53,602 nucleotides of DNA from Oscillospiraceae bacterium (GTDB lineage: Bacteria; Bacillota_A; Clostridia; Oscillospirales; Oscillospiraceae). The stretch covers positions 1 through 53,602 of the forward strand of contig JAFYVA010000137.1 in the NCBI GenBank assembly GCA_017549325.1, written 5' to 3'. How positions within the stretch are numbered: position 1 is the stretch's first letter; each line of letters begins with the position of its first letter. The notes under the pieces are model-generated. The model searched no databases. It had not been told where the DNA came from and saw nothing but the letters and a program-made list of their open reading frames with translations. Shown here one piece after another: positions 33,840 through 43,340 of the stretch. A program made the translations under genes and the position numbers.

Positions 33840-34544
33840 TTATACTGTCTTGATTCCTGCCAATCCGCAGAGTGCTTGCTTACAGTGCTTTTCAAACACA
33901 TAAATCACCCGTCCAATACCCAAGGCTGCAACCACAGTGCCAATCCCTATGCCGACGACCCTGCTGCCAAACAGTAATCCCAATACCAACATCACCGCAA
34001 CACATAAGGCATCCACAAGATTTTTCATTGTTCCTGTAGTTTTCCCGCTCCATTGCGCCAGGGCTTTCACAATACCATCACCGGGATTGGGCACCAAGTG
34101 CATATTCAATGTCATAGAAGCACCAACGCCGGTAAGCACTACTGCCAGCAAAAGAACCAGGATTCTGATAAGCAGATTTGTACCAATCTGATTCGGAGCA
34201 ACCTCAGTTAGAAAAGGGATCCACGCGGAGATAATGTTCATGAACCGCGTGAACAGGAGGCTTAGAGGCAGCTGCAAACCATCGCGCACCAAAGAGGAAA
34301 CGAGTTCGCTGCGGTGGGAAGCGTACATACGCCCGTGAAGGAGCATCTGTACCAAGATGAACAGCACATACATCACCAGCGTGGCGTTTCCAAAGTTAAG
34401 GCCCCAAAGGACGGAAACCACGTAAGGAATACCGACAATGGCGGATACGCCAAGACCCGTTTTCGTATTGAGCGTTAAGCCGGCTGCCAACAAAACCATA
34501 CCAAGAAGATATATCAGCCAGCGCAGTATCGCTTGCCGCTTCAA
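33840..34544 (-). CDS. YczE/YitT-type membrane protein
   Basis: 234 residues with five to six hydrophobic helices, including LLGMVLLAAGLTLNTKTGLGVSAI and the conserved NPGDGIVKALA. This family of integral membrane proteins is poorly understood; some members are suspected transporters. I start at TTG 34544 (MKRQAIL) since GGGAAGG lies nine bases before; it overlaps the rhaD stop by four bases (TTGA). A TTG nine bases earlier would sit on the ribosome site. Its place among rha genes suggests a transport role, which is inference. Confidence 0.82.
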   Translation of the reverse strand: MKRQAILRWLIYLLGMVLLAAGLTLNTKTGLGVSAIVGIPYVVSVLWGLNFGNATLVMYVLFILVQMLLHGRMYASHRSELVSSLVRDGLQLPLSLLFTRFMNIISAWIPFLTEVAPNQIGTNLLIRILVLLLAVVLTGVGASMTLNMHLVPNPGDGIVKALAQWSGKTTGTMKNLVDALCVAVMLVLGLLFGSRVVGIGIGTVVAALGIGRVIYVFEKHCKQALCGLAGIKTV

Positions 34545-35353
34545 TCCAGCCAACCTTCCCGTGCCTTCACGTTGAAGCGATCCTCCAGCAGATGCAGTTG
34601 CTCATCGGAAATGGTGTTCACCCGAGGCAAATGGGCAATCTTCAAATAGAGCTCGGCAGCCTTTTCAGCAGTCTCAATGAGGCCGAAAGTCTCGTCGAGA
34701 TCAGCACCTGCGCCGTAAATGCCGTGGAGACCCCACACCACCAAGCGGGCAGTGGCCATCTTCTCAGCGGTAGCCTCTCCGATCTCGTTGGTACCACATA
34801 CCATCCAGGGCAACACGTTCACGCCGTCGGGGAACACAACGATGCACTCGGTGCACATACGCCACAAAGTGCGGGTAAACTCCCGCTCATCCAGCGTGTG
34901 GACATAGGTCATCGCCAAGAGATTGGTAGGGTGAGTGTGCATAATGACACGGTTGTTGGGGTTGACCTCTAAGCGCTTGATATGGCTCATGAGATGGGCG
35001 GGCAGCTCGGAGGTGAACTTGCCGCCATCCCTGTAGCCCCACAACAGCTCGGCGGTAGTGCCGTCCTCGGCGATACGAATGATGCCCAGATTGGTCTCGG
35101 GATCGTCCGCCACATTCTTGAAATATTTGCCCGTACCGGTAACGATAAAGATCTTGCCGATGAGGGCCGTGGCATCAAAACCCGTGGGTATGGTGCGGAT
35201 AACATTGTCGAGGTCGAGATACTCCGCCACCTCGTCGCTGTCCAGCAGAACGCTGATGTTGCCGCCGTTGCGCTCGTCCCAGCCCATACGGTACATATTG
35301 GCGGTGGTCTTCTTCATCTCCTCCACAAAGGGAGCAGTAAGAATGTTCTTCAT
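34541..35353 (-). CDS. rhaD: Rhamnulose-1-phosphate aldolase
   Basis: 270 residues (E. coli enzyme 274). A class II aldolase that splits L-rhamnulose-1-phosphate into dihydroxyacetone phosphate and L-lactaldehyde. Visible are NGGNIS near 29, FIVTGTGK near 70, zinc histidines in IMHTHPTN and the third in WGLHGIYG. The order rhaB-rhaA-rhaD supports the call. AGAGGAT precedes ATG 35353, five bases after the rhaA stop. Confidence 0.97.
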   Translation of the reverse strand: MKNILTAPFVEEMKKTTANMYRMGWDERNGGNISVLLDSDEVAEYLDLDNVIRTIPTGFDATALIGKIFIVTGTGKYFKNVADDPETNLGIIRIAEDGTTAELLWGYRDGGKFTSELPAHLMSHIKRLEVNPNNRVIMHTHPTNLLAMTYVHTLDEREFTRTLWRMCTECIVVFPDGVNVLPWMVCGTNEIGEATAEKMATARLVVWGLHGIYGAGADLDETFGLIETAEKAAELYLKIAHLPRVNTISDEQLHLLEDRFNVKAREGWLD

Positions 35354-35358
35354 AGTTG

Positions 35359-36612
35359 TTATCCTCTCTTGCTCAGCACCTCGGCTTCGTATTTCTCAAT
35401 TTCGCTGTACCATTCGCCATCGGCAGGTTTGCCACAGACCTTGCAATACTCCTCCCACACATCGCCGAAGGGCATGGTCTTCAGTTCTTCCTGTATGACC
35501 ATCAGCTTAGAAAAGTTGCCCTCGTCCTGCAGCTGCTTCAAAGTGGCGTTGGGCTGCAGCATGGCAAATAGCAGCGCCTTTTGCAGATTGCGGAAGCCCG
35601 TGACCCATGCGGAGATGCGGTTGATGGAGGCATCGAAATAGTCCAGCGCGATAAATACACGGTCAAGACCGTCACAGCGGACGATCTCCTTGCAGATCTC
35701 CTTCGTTTCATCGTCAAACAGCACCACATGGTCACTGTCCCAACGGACGCCGCGGGTCACGTGAAGCGCCATTTTCTTGTCGTAGGCGAGAATAGAGGAG
35801 ATTTTGTCGGATACCACTTCCGTGGGGTGATAGTGGCCGTTGTCCATCAGGCAGATGCAGTCATCCCGGGAGGAGGCGTATTTGAGGCACCACTCAGCGC
35901 TGCCCACGGTGTAGCTCTCCACACCGATACCGAAGACCTTGCTCTCGGCACAGGGATAGACCTTCTCCTTATCGAAAGGCTCAGAGAGGATCTCATCGAA
36001 GGACTGCTTATAGCGCAGGCGGGGGCCGATGCGGTCAGCGGGAATATCCTTGTAGCCGTCACCCGTCCAGATGTTCATCACGCAAGGCTGTCCCAACTCA
36101 TCGGCCAGATACTGGGAGATCCGGACGCAGGCCTTACCGTGTTCCACCCAGAACTTGCGCACCTCTTCATTGGGACTGGACAGGGTCAGGGGGTCGCACA
36201 TGGGATGGGCGAAGTAGGTGGGGTTAAAGTCGCAGCCAAGGCCCCGCTCCTTGCAGAAGTCCACCCACTTTTTGAAGTGTTTGGGCTCTAATTTGTCACG
36301 GTCCACCCAGCCGCCATTTTCTTCATCAAAGATCGCATAGCAGGCGTGGAGGTTCATTTTCACCTGACCGGGCACAAGAGCGATGACCTGGTCGATGTCG
36401 GCCATCAGTTCCTCGGGAGTGCGTGCCTTGCCGGGATAGTTGCCGGTGGTTTGGATGCCGCCGGTGAGGGACTTCTCCTTTCGGTCGAAGCCGCCCACAT
36501 CGTCGCCCTGCCAGCAGTGCAGTGCCACGGGAACGGTTTTCAGCTTTGCGATGGCGGCATCGGTATCCACACCCAAGGCGGCATATTTTGCTTTTGCTTC
36601 AATGTAGCTCAT
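35359..36612 (-). CDS. rhaA: L-rhamnose isomerase
   Basis: 417 residues, typical length. It converts L-rhamnose to L-rhamnulose in a metal-dependent TIM barrel. ALHCWQGDDVGGFD near 29, KMNLHACYAIFDE, CDFNPTYFAHP, MDNGHYHPTE and HVTRGVRWDSDHV carry substrate and metal ligands. ATG 36612 follows GGAGG and lies inside the end of rhaB, a 14-base overlap indicating coupled translation. Confidence 0.98.
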   Translation of the reverse strand: MSYIEAKAKYAALGVDTDAAIAKLKTVPVALHCWQGDDVGGFDRKEKSLTGGIQTTGNYPGKARTPEELMADIDQVIALVPGQVKMNLHACYAIFDEENGGWVDRDKLEPKHFKKWVDFCKERGLGCDFNPTYFAHPMCDPLTLSSPNEEVRKFWVEHGKACVRISQYLADELGQPCVMNIWTGDGYKDIPADRIGPRLRYKQSFDEILSEPFDKEKVYPCAESKVFGIGVESYTVGSAEWCLKYASSRDDCICLMDNGHYHPTEVVSDKISSILAYDKKMALHVTRGVRWDSDHVVLFDDETKEICKEIVRCDGLDRVFIALDYFDASINRISAWVTGFRNLQKALLFAMLQPNATLKQLQDEGNFSKLMVIQEELKTMPFGDVWEEYCKVCGKPADGEWYSEIEKYEAEVLSKRG

Positions 36613-37885
36613 ATTCGTTGACCTCCATTTGAATTTTGAGATTGCCCAGCGCTGTGGCTTCAATAGGCAGGGCGATGACGGTTTTCTTCGTGGCTTCCTG
36701 GGTGAGACGGTTCAGGAACTGATTCTTCGCGCCGCCGCCCACGATGTAGATGTTTTCGTAGGTCTTTCCCGTATTGCGCTCCAACTGGCAGATGGCCTCT
36801 CGGTAGCTGAGGGCAAGGCTGCGATAAGCGCAGCGGAAATAGTCCCCCACCGTCTGAGGTTGTTCTGTCAGTGCGGCGTCAAAAGCGGATTTCATGCTCT
36901 CGGGGGCCATAAACTGCGACGCGCTGGCATCCACTGTTGATTCGAAAGAGCTTTCCTCTGCCGCTGCCACGATTTCGCCAAAGGGCGTATCGGAACACAG
37001 CTCGTCACGGAGCCTGTTTACCAGCCACATACCCATAATGTTCTTTTGATAACGATTGTAGCCTACGCCACCTTCGTTGGAATAGTTGGCGGCCTCGCTG
37101 ACCTCGTCGGTAACGGGTTTGGGAGTTTTTACACCCAGCAGCGACCATGTTCCGGAGGAAATATAGAGGGCATCTTCCTCCATGGGGATGCCCTCCACGG
37201 CAGAACCGGTATCGTGGGTGGCGCAGAGGATACAGCGGATACCCTCGTATTCACCCAGGACCGTCCCGGGTTGGGAGAGCTTGGGAAACAGCTCCGCAGG
37301 CAGTTCCAGTGCGGAGATGATATCTGTGTCGAACTCCCCCGTTTCGGCATTGACCATGCCCGTGGTGGTAGCGTTGGTGTACTCCTTGGCCTTCACGCCG
37401 CAGAGTTTATAGAGAAGGTACTCAGGCACCATCAAAAAGTCAGTGACACCGTCCAATCTGCCTTTTTCCTTATCGTCAAAAAGTTGATACAGCGAATTAA
37501 ACGGCTGGAACTGACAGCCTGTGCGGCGGTAGAGCTGAGAAAAGGACAGTTTTTCATGGACACGGGGGATGACGGCCTCGGTGCGGCTGTCCCGGTAGGC
37601 ATAGCAGGGCCACACTTCCCTGTCTCCCTGCATCAGCACATAGTCCACCCCCCACGTGTCGATGGAGAGGCTTTCAATGGTGCCGAAAGTGCTCTTAGCG
37701 GCGGCGATGCCCGCCTTTACATGGGCGAGGAGGGCGGACATATCCCAGACGAGATGGCCGTCCACCGTCTCCACACCGTTGGGAAAACGGTAGATTTCCT
37801 GTTCTTTGATTGCGCCGTCCTCCCGCCAGCCAACAATGTGGCGGCCGGAGGAGGCACCGATATCAATGGCGAGATAATACTTCAT
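36599..37885 (-). CDS. rhaB: Rhamnulokinase
   Basis: 428 residues of the FGGY/ASKHA kinase fold. It phosphorylates L-rhamnulose at O1. LAIDIGASSGRHIVG is the first phosphate loop, SIDTWGVDYVL follows, CATHDTGSA contains the catalytic Asp, and IVGGGAKNQFLNRL forms the adenosine site. ATG 37885 (MKYYLAIDIG) has GGAGG five bases upstream; an earlier ATG overlaps the ribosome site. The GH78 gene runs 23 bases into it. Confidence 0.97.
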   Translation of the reverse strand: MKYYLAIDIGASSGRHIVGWREDGAIKEQEIYRFPNGVETVDGHLVWDMSALLAHVKAGIAAAKSTFGTIESLSIDTWGVDYVLMQGDREVWPCYAYRDSRTEAVIPRVHEKLSFSQLYRRTGCQFQPFNSLYQLFDDKEKGRLDGVTDFLMVPEYLLYKLCGVKAKEYTNATTTGMVNAETGEFDTDIISALELPAELFPKLSQPGTVLGEYEGIRCILCATHDTGSAVEGIPMEEDALYISSGTWSLLGVKTPKPVTDEVSEAANYSNEGGVGYNRYQKNIMGMWLVNRLRDELCSDTPFGEIVAAAEESSFESTVDASASQFMAPESMKSAFDAALTEQPQTVGDYFRCAYRSLALSYREAICQLERNTGKTYENIYIVGGGAKNQFLNRLTQEATKKTVIALPIEATALGNLKIQMEVNEYELH

Positions 37886-40466
37886 GTGTCCCTCCATTTT
37901 GTGCGGTAATCGTGTGCTGTCCCGCGCTTAAGGGGTAGACTTCTTCACCCAGACGCAGGTGTGCCGTAACACCGCAAGGTACTTGCACCTTTATCTCCGT
38001 GCCACTTTCTGTCCGTGTCCAGCGGCAGGCAGCGAGACCATAGGGGGTCAGATGGCTGCACTGCGCCCAAGTAAGACCGCAGTGGATGTCGGGGGCGAAC
38101 TCGATGCTGCGCCAGCCTGCCGACAGGGGGTGCAGACCACCGATATGGCGGTAGATCCAGCTGCCTACACTGCCCAAGGCGTAGTGGTTATAGGAGCTGG
38201 TGGTGATGGTGCCGTCGGGACGGATGGCGTTCCAGTTCTCCCAGATGGTAGTTGCGCCGCAGACCACCTGATAGAGCCAGCCGGGACTCTCGGTGCGCAG
38301 CAGCAAACGCCATGCCAGGTCCTTGTAGCCGTACTGCATCAGCACGTTCAGCAGATGTGGGGTGGACACAAACCCGGTGTCCAATGCGCCGCCGTTGGCT
38401 TCGATCTTTTCTGCCAAGCGCGCGGCCACTTTTTCAGCCAATGCACCGCTGACCGCGCCGCAGTGGAGTACCATGACATACAGTCCCTGCAGGTCTCCCT
38501 CCACCGTACCACCCTCACGGACGAAGGCGCATCGGATGGCGTTGCGGATGTTGTCAAGGAGTGTACGGTAGGACTCGATTTTCTCCGCGGGAGAATCAAG
38601 AGCTTCCAACACCTCAATAAATGCAGCAGTGGTGATGGCGTATTGGCAGGCGGCGATGACGGGGGCAGTAACCTTCGTGCCGCCTTCAATGTCGTCTTGA
38701 TAACTGGGGATGAGCCAGTCGCCGAAGTGGTAGCCCTCTTGCCACAGATAGTCGCGGGAGGCGCTGGCGATATACGCCATCCACCGCGCCATCATGGGAA
38801 GATTGTCCCGCAGCACCTGCTCGTCGCCGTACATGCGGTAGAGATCCAGCGGCACCAGCACACAGGCATCGCTCCATGCCGAAGAGGTGTTACCGCCGTT
38901 GGTACTGAGCTGCATGGCGGTCTGGGCAGGATAGGTGGGGATAATGATGGGGATACCGCCGTCCTCCGTCTGCGACAGGCGCATCTGTCCCAGCCATGCG
39001 CCAAGGAAGCCGCTCAAATCGTAGTTGAAGCTGCCTGTAGGGGCGAACACCTGAATGTCACCCGTCCACCCCATCTTCTCCCGCTGGGGGCAATCGGTGG
39101 GGACGGAGACCATGTTGCTTCTTGTGCTGCGGCAGATGTTGCTCTGCAGCTTCGTGAGAAGTTCGTCGCTGCAGGAGAAGTCGCCCAACCGATCTAAAGG
39201 TGTGCCGATGAGCTTTGCGCGGATAGACAGCACCTGCTCCCGCGCTGCGCCTTGAATACGTACGTAGCGGAAACCGTGATAAGTAAATTCGGGGCAGAAT
39301 ACCGTCTCCCCCGCGCCGCAGACCACCTTGTCCTGCTGGTCTTTATTGCGGCCTAAAATGTTGCGGAAGAAGTTGCCCTCCGTGTCCAGCGTTTCGCTGT
39401 GATCCAAAGTGACCACCGTGCCGACGGGGCAGTCGAGACGGATCTCTGCCACACCTGCAAGACACTGACCGAAATCGGCTACCAATTCCCCGTTGGGGGT
39501 GGTCGCCAGCGACACAGGATTTATGGTTTCCCAAGCACCGATGGGGGCAATGGGCTGCACTGCGAGAGTGGCATCGGCCTCACCCGTTTCAATACAGGGA
39601 GTCCAAGGCAGGTCGGGAGTGGTCATATCCCACTTTTCACCCATAAAGAGGTCGGCGTAGCAGATGTGGGAAGGTCGGGACTCAAACTCATCGTCGGTTA
39701 CGATGCAATCGGTTTCGCCATCATAGTCAAACTCCATCCGTCCCAAGAAGCCGAGCCGGTCGCCATACTGGCAACTATGGCCCGTAAGGCCAATGCGCCC
39801 GATCCACCAGCCGTCAGCCAACAGTACGCGGAGGGTATTTTCGCCCTTCTGCAAGAAGGGGGTCAAGTCGTAGATCTGGTAATAGAGCAAACTTTCGTAA
39901 GGCGTCGTTTCGGGGGCGAGGCGGCGCTCATCCACCCGCTTGCCGTTGAGCCACAGGGCATACACGCCGTGGGCGCTGGCGTAGAGGGTGGCGGCACGGG
40001 GCAGCTGCTCCAGCGTAAAGACACGGCGCAGCTCCTGCACCGGGCGCAGACGTTCGTGTCCTCCGAAATGGTCGGGCATGGGGACGAACTGCTCAAAAAA
40101 GAGAATGTCCCGTTCGTGAACGGCGCTCTCCTGCTGCGGCTCGATCCACTGTGCCTGCCATGGCTGCCCCATAAAGCCGGTGCAAAGCATCGCCCGTGCC
40201 TCTGCCCGTCCATCACTGCCCATTACGGTCACCGTAACGTCATAGCGCTTCTTGGGCAGTAATGACAGCGACGATGCGTGGTAATACGGCTGCCACGGCA
40301 GCGTACCGCTGTCCCAACAGACAGACGCATCCTGCAGCAATACGATGCGCATCGTCTCTGCCGCACCCTCCACCCACACGGAGAAGTGCAAGTCGTTGTG
40401 ATCGGTCAAGGCAAGCTGCGTCTGACCGTTGATTGTAAACTGTGTAATGGAAAGGGCGTTACTCAT
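37863..40466 (-). CDS. Intracellular alpha-L-rhamnosidase, GH78
   Basis: 867 residues with no signal peptide. N-terminal beta domains (Ig-like and Bac_rhamnosid_N, with LYASAHGVYALWLNGKRVD) lead into the catalytic (alpha/alpha)6 barrel: VPTDCPQREKMGWTGD near 455, DWLIPSYQ, ATTIWENWNAIRPDGT near 745 and SYNHYALGSVGSWIYR. A beta-sandwich closes the chain. It removes terminal alpha-L-rhamnose from glycosides. Placement directly before rhaB, with overlap, routes released rhamnose to the kinase/isomerase/aldolase. Confidence 0.96.
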   Translation of the reverse strand: MSNALSITQFTINGQTQLALTDHNDLHFSVWVEGAAETMRIVLLQDASVCWDSGTLPWQPYYHASSLSLLPKKRYDVTVTVMGSDGRAEARAMLCTGFMGQPWQAQWIEPQQESAVHERDILFFEQFVPMPDHFGGHERLRPVQELRRVFTLEQLPRAATLYASAHGVYALWLNGKRVDERRLAPETTPYESLLYYQIYDLTPFLQKGENTLRVLLADGWWIGRIGLTGHSCQYGDRLGFLGRMEFDYDGETDCIVTDDEFESRPSHICYADLFMGEKWDMTTPDLPWTPCIETGEADATLAVQPIAPIGAWETINPVSLATTPNGELVADFGQCLAGVAEIRLDCPVGTVVTLDHSETLDTEGNFFRNILGRNKDQQDKVVCGAGETVFCPEFTYHGFRYVRIQGAAREQVLSIRAKLIGTPLDRLGDFSCSDELLTKLQSNICRSTRSNMVSVPTDCPQREKMGWTGDIQVFAPTGSFNYDLSGFLGAWLGQMRLSQTEDGGIPIIIPTYPAQTAMQLSTNGGNTSSAWSDACVLVPLDLYRMYGDEQVLRDNLPMMARWMAYIASASRDYLWQEGYHFGDWLIPSYQDDIEGGTKVTAPVIAACQYAITTAAFIEVLEALDSPAEKIESYRTLLDNIRNAIRCAFVREGGTVEGDLQGLYVMVLHCGAVSGALAEKVAARLAEKIEANGGALDTGFVSTPHLLNVLMQYGYKDLAWRLLLRTESPGWLYQVVCGATTIWENWNAIRPDGTITTSSYNHYALGSVGSWIYRHIGGLHPLSAGWRSIEFAPDIHCGLTWAQCSHLTPYGLAACRWTRTESGTEIKVQVPCGVTAHLRLGEEVYPLSAGQHTITAQNGGTHEVLSRH

Positions 40467-40486
40467 ATTCTGGCCTCCGCTGTTTG

Positions 40487-41602
40487 TCAGTGTGTTTTCT
40501 TATACTCCAGGGGCGAAGCACCGTACACCTTTCTAAAGGTACGGGTGAAGTGATCCACCGAGTCGTATCCTACCTTCTCAGCAATTTCACTGATCTTCAT
40601 AGAAGTGTTCATAAGATACTCCACCGCGTGATTCATCTTCAACGTGCGCAAAATCTCGGTAAAACTCTGATTGAGGTTTTTTCGGATGAGCTTACTGAGA
40701 TACGCCTCGCTGAAATGGAATGTCTTGGCAAGGGAGGAAAGCGTCACGGTGCGGTAATTTTGCTGGATATGCTGTAGCACAAGCGCAAAGTCGAAATCCT
40801 TCTCTGAGTAACCGTCGTAATGATGCAGCGTCACAGTGGCGCTGGCGGCGCGCAGCGCACGGGCCAGCAAAAGGTTCAGCAGGCTGACGGCGCAGTCATT
40901 GGCGTAGCTGTCCGGCAGATTGCTCTCATAGTGCAATTGCTGCATGGAATGGAATGAAAACGGATCGTTGCCTGTTTTCAGCAGCAGATAGTTGGCCCGC
41001 TTCGTTCCGTATAGATTGTTGCGAAAAAAAAGGCTGAGAAGATCCTTCTGGGTCAGCAGATTGCCGAACACCGAATCGAAGGTGCTGCGGCGCACCATTA
41101 CGGACGGAGCGATGCAACCGGGCTCCAGCGGCAGACTGTGCCGTGAGCCGGGTGAGATAATGCACAGATCACCTGCCGACAGCGTCGCCGACTCCCCTTC
41201 GAAAAGCAGCGTACAGCTGCCCTTGAGTACATAGGTAATCTCAAAGAAGTTATGGGTGTGAGGCAACATGACCATGTGGGGCATATTGAGAATGCAGAAT
41301 ACATCCTTCCCATCGGGAAAGAGTACAACCTCCTCCACGGAGGGTTCAAACATATAGGTGTGCACCTGCGGAATGATGGGGTCTGCATAAATGGGAAGTT
41401 TTCGTATAAACGAGACGTATTCCTCCAAATCCATTCCGTAATGAAAAGGCGGAAAATCCGGCATCGTACGAAAAAGGTGCCCCTCCCTTCCCAGCGTGGC
41501 AATCGCCTCGGGAAACGAGTAACTGCGGCCCGTTTTTTGGTGCATATCCACAAGGAAGTCATATACCATGCCGATTGTTGCGTAAGATTTGTTTTCTTCC
41601 AT
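40487..41602 (-). CDS. AraC-family regulator with cupin sensor
   Basis: 371 residues. A cupin-like sensor spans about 105-180 (MLPHTHNFFEITYVLKG with metal or sugar-contacting His, then LCIISPGSRHSLP). The C-terminal 100 residues are two AraC helix-turn-helix units: LSSLAKTFHFSEAYLSKLIRK and ISEIAEKVGYDSVDHFTRTFRKVYG. ATG 41602 follows AGGAGG. It is first in the rha catabolic operon and divergent from the ABC transporter, so it very likely activates both in response to rhamnose or a rhamnoside. Confidence 0.92.
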   Translation of the reverse strand: MEENKSYATIGMVYDFLVDMHQKTGRSYSFPEAIATLGREGHLFRTMPDFPPFHYGMDLEEYVSFIRKLPIYADPIIPQVHTYMFEPSVEEVVLFPDGKDVFCILNMPHMVMLPHTHNFFEITYVLKGSCTLLFEGESATLSAGDLCIISPGSRHSLPLEPGCIAPSVMVRRSTFDSVFGNLLTQKDLLSLFFRNNLYGTKRANYLLLKTGNDPFSFHSMQQLHYESNLPDSYANDCAVSLLNLLLARALRAASATVTLHHYDGYSEKDFDFALVLQHIQQNYRTVTLSSLAKTFHFSEAYLSKLIRKNLNQSFTEILRTLKMNHAVEYLMNTSMKISEIAEKVGYDSVDHFTRTFRKVYGASPLEYKKTH

Positions 41603-41623
41603 AGACACGCCTCCTTTTGTGTT

Positions 41624-41664
41624 ATTCTAATGCAACTTTAGTCTTTTTTACAAGATGCTGTCAA
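41624..41664 (-). promoter_or_regulatory. Promoter candidates for the rha operon
   Basis: On the minus strand TTGTAA (41653-41648), 18 bases, TAGAAT (41629-41624). An alternative is TTGACA (41664-41659), 17 bases, CTAAAG. In the opposite direction only TATAGT near 41732 is visible with a poor -35, as expected for an activator-dependent transporter promoter. The 215-base gap otherwise shows no gene. Confidence 0.5.
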
Positions 41665-41817
41665 TACAAAGGACAAAAAAAGTCGGATTTTAACCAAAAT
41701 CGTGTGTGTACGCAGAAGCGGCCATTATGCTATAGTAAACACAAAGTAATAGGTACTGTGTTGAATTGCACCCAAATCGCAGAAAAACGCAACGAAAACG
41801 ATGAGGTGAAACGGGCT

Positions 41818-43326
41818 ATGAACGAGGAAAAATTGATTATCGAAACGCGGCAACTCTGCAAAACTTTCGGCCCAACCGTGGCGTTGAACCGTGTGGATCT
41901 AAAGGTCTACCGCGGGCAGATCACCGGTCTCATCGGTGAAAATGGCTCCGGAAAATCTACCATCACATCCATCCTGGCCGGTATGCAGCCGGCGACCAGC
42001 GGCGAGATCTATTATAAGGGTGAGCTTCACAAGGTCTCCACCATGATCGAAGGCGCCGCCAAGGGCATCGGCATGATCGTGCAGGAGCAGGGGTATGTTC
42101 CCGGCATCACCATTGCCCAGAACATCTTCCTTGGCAAGGAGGAACAGTTCCGTCGCCACGGTATGATCTCCCGCCGCGCTATGAATCAGGCGGCGCAGAA
42201 GGCGCTGGATGACATCGGCTGCAGCGACATTGATGCCTCCTGGTACATTGACCGCCTGAACATTCAGGATCGTAAGCTGGTGGAGTTGGCTCGTGTCATG
42301 GTGGCCGATCCCGAGGTGCTGGTGGTGGACGAGACCACCACGGCTCTTTCCCAGCGTGGCCGCGATATTATCTATGGTATCATGCGCAAGATGCGCGATG
42401 AGGATAAGTGCGTCATCTTTATCTCCCACGACCTTGAAGAGCTGATGGAGATCTGCGACCGCATGGTGGTGCTCCGTGACGGCAACTATATCGCCGCTCT
42501 TGACCGCGCCGAGTTCGATGCCAATGTGATCAAAAAGCACATGGTGGGCCGCGAGATGGGCGAGAAGTACTACCGCAACGACTGGAACGGTGCCCTCAGC
42601 GAAGAGGTGGTACTGGAGGTAGACAATGTCACTTCCGGCTCGGGTCTTTTGATGAATTTCTCCATGAAGGTTCACCGCGGCGAGATCCTCGGCATCGGCG
42701 GCTTGTCCCACTGCGGTATGCACGAACTGGGCAAGGTGATCTTCGGTGAGGAAAAACTCCTGACGGGAAGCGTCCGCCATGTGGCCTCCGGCGAGGAGAT
42801 CACCACGCCGCGGCAGGCTATGCGTCTCGGCCTTGGCTATGTGTCCAAGGACCGCGACAAGGAGGCGCTGGTGCTGGCGGCCTCGATCCGTGATAACATC
42901 GCCTCGGCAGGACTTGAGAAAATCAAAACCGGCCCCTTCATCCTGCCTAAGACGGAAAAGGACTATGTCAACGCACAGGTGGAGAGCTTGTCCATCAAAT
43001 GTGCCTCCATTGATCAGAACGTGCAGTATCTCTCCGGCGGCAACAAGCAGAAGGTGGTCTTTGGTAAGTGGATCGGCCGTGATGGCGATATCCTGGTCCT
43101 CGACTGTCCCACCCGCGGCGTGGACATCGGCGTGAAGGCTGCTATGTATCAGCTGATCGAGGACATGAAAAAGGACGGCAAAACCATCATTATGATCTCT
43201 GAGGAACTGACGGAGCTCATCGGTATGTCCGACCGGTTGCTGATTCTGAAAGACGGCGCATTGGCCGGCGAATTCTTCCGCAGCCCCGATTTGACCGACA
43301 GTCAGATCATCGACTGCATGATTTAA
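41818..43326 (+). CDS. Sugar ABC transporter ATPase (RbsA/RhaT-like, two NBDs)
   Basis: 502 residues with two nucleotide-binding halves. NBD1 has Walker A GENGSGKST (40-48) and Walker B VVDETTT (Asp171, Glu172), but its signature is NIQDRKLVEL rather than LSGGQ. NBD2 has a good signature LSGGNKQK (405-412), a degenerate Walker A (GIGGLSHCG, common in this family) and Cys430 where the Walker B glutamate is normal (LVLDCPTRG). One ATP site is thus consensus and the other doubly degenerate. It powers the two permeases downstream. A GAGGTGA site precedes ATG 41818. Confidence 0.93.
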   Translation: MNEEKLIIETRQLCKTFGPTVALNRVDLKVYRGQITGLIGENGSGKSTITSILAGMQPATSGEIYYKGELHKVSTMIEGAAKGIGMIVQEQGYVPGITIAQNIFLGKEEQFRRHGMISRRAMNQAAQKALDDIGCSDIDASWYIDRLNIQDRKLVELARVMVADPEVLVVDETTTALSQRGRDIIYGIMRKMRDEDKCVIFISHDLEELMEICDRMVVLRDGNYIAALDRAEFDANVIKKHMVGREMGEKYYRNDWNGALSEEVVLEVDNVTSGSGLLMNFSMKVHRGEILGIGGLSHCGMHELGKVIFGEEKLLTGSVRHVASGEEITTPRQAMRLGLGYVSKDRDKEALVLAASIRDNIASAGLEKIKTGPFILPKTEKDYVNAQVESLSIKCASIDQNVQYLSGGNKQKVVFGKWIGRDGDILVLDCPTRGVDIGVKAAMYQLIEDMKKDGKTIIMISEELTELIGMSDRLLILKDGALAGEFFRSPDLTDSQIIDCMI

Positions 43327-43340
43327 GGAGGGGAAAAGGA

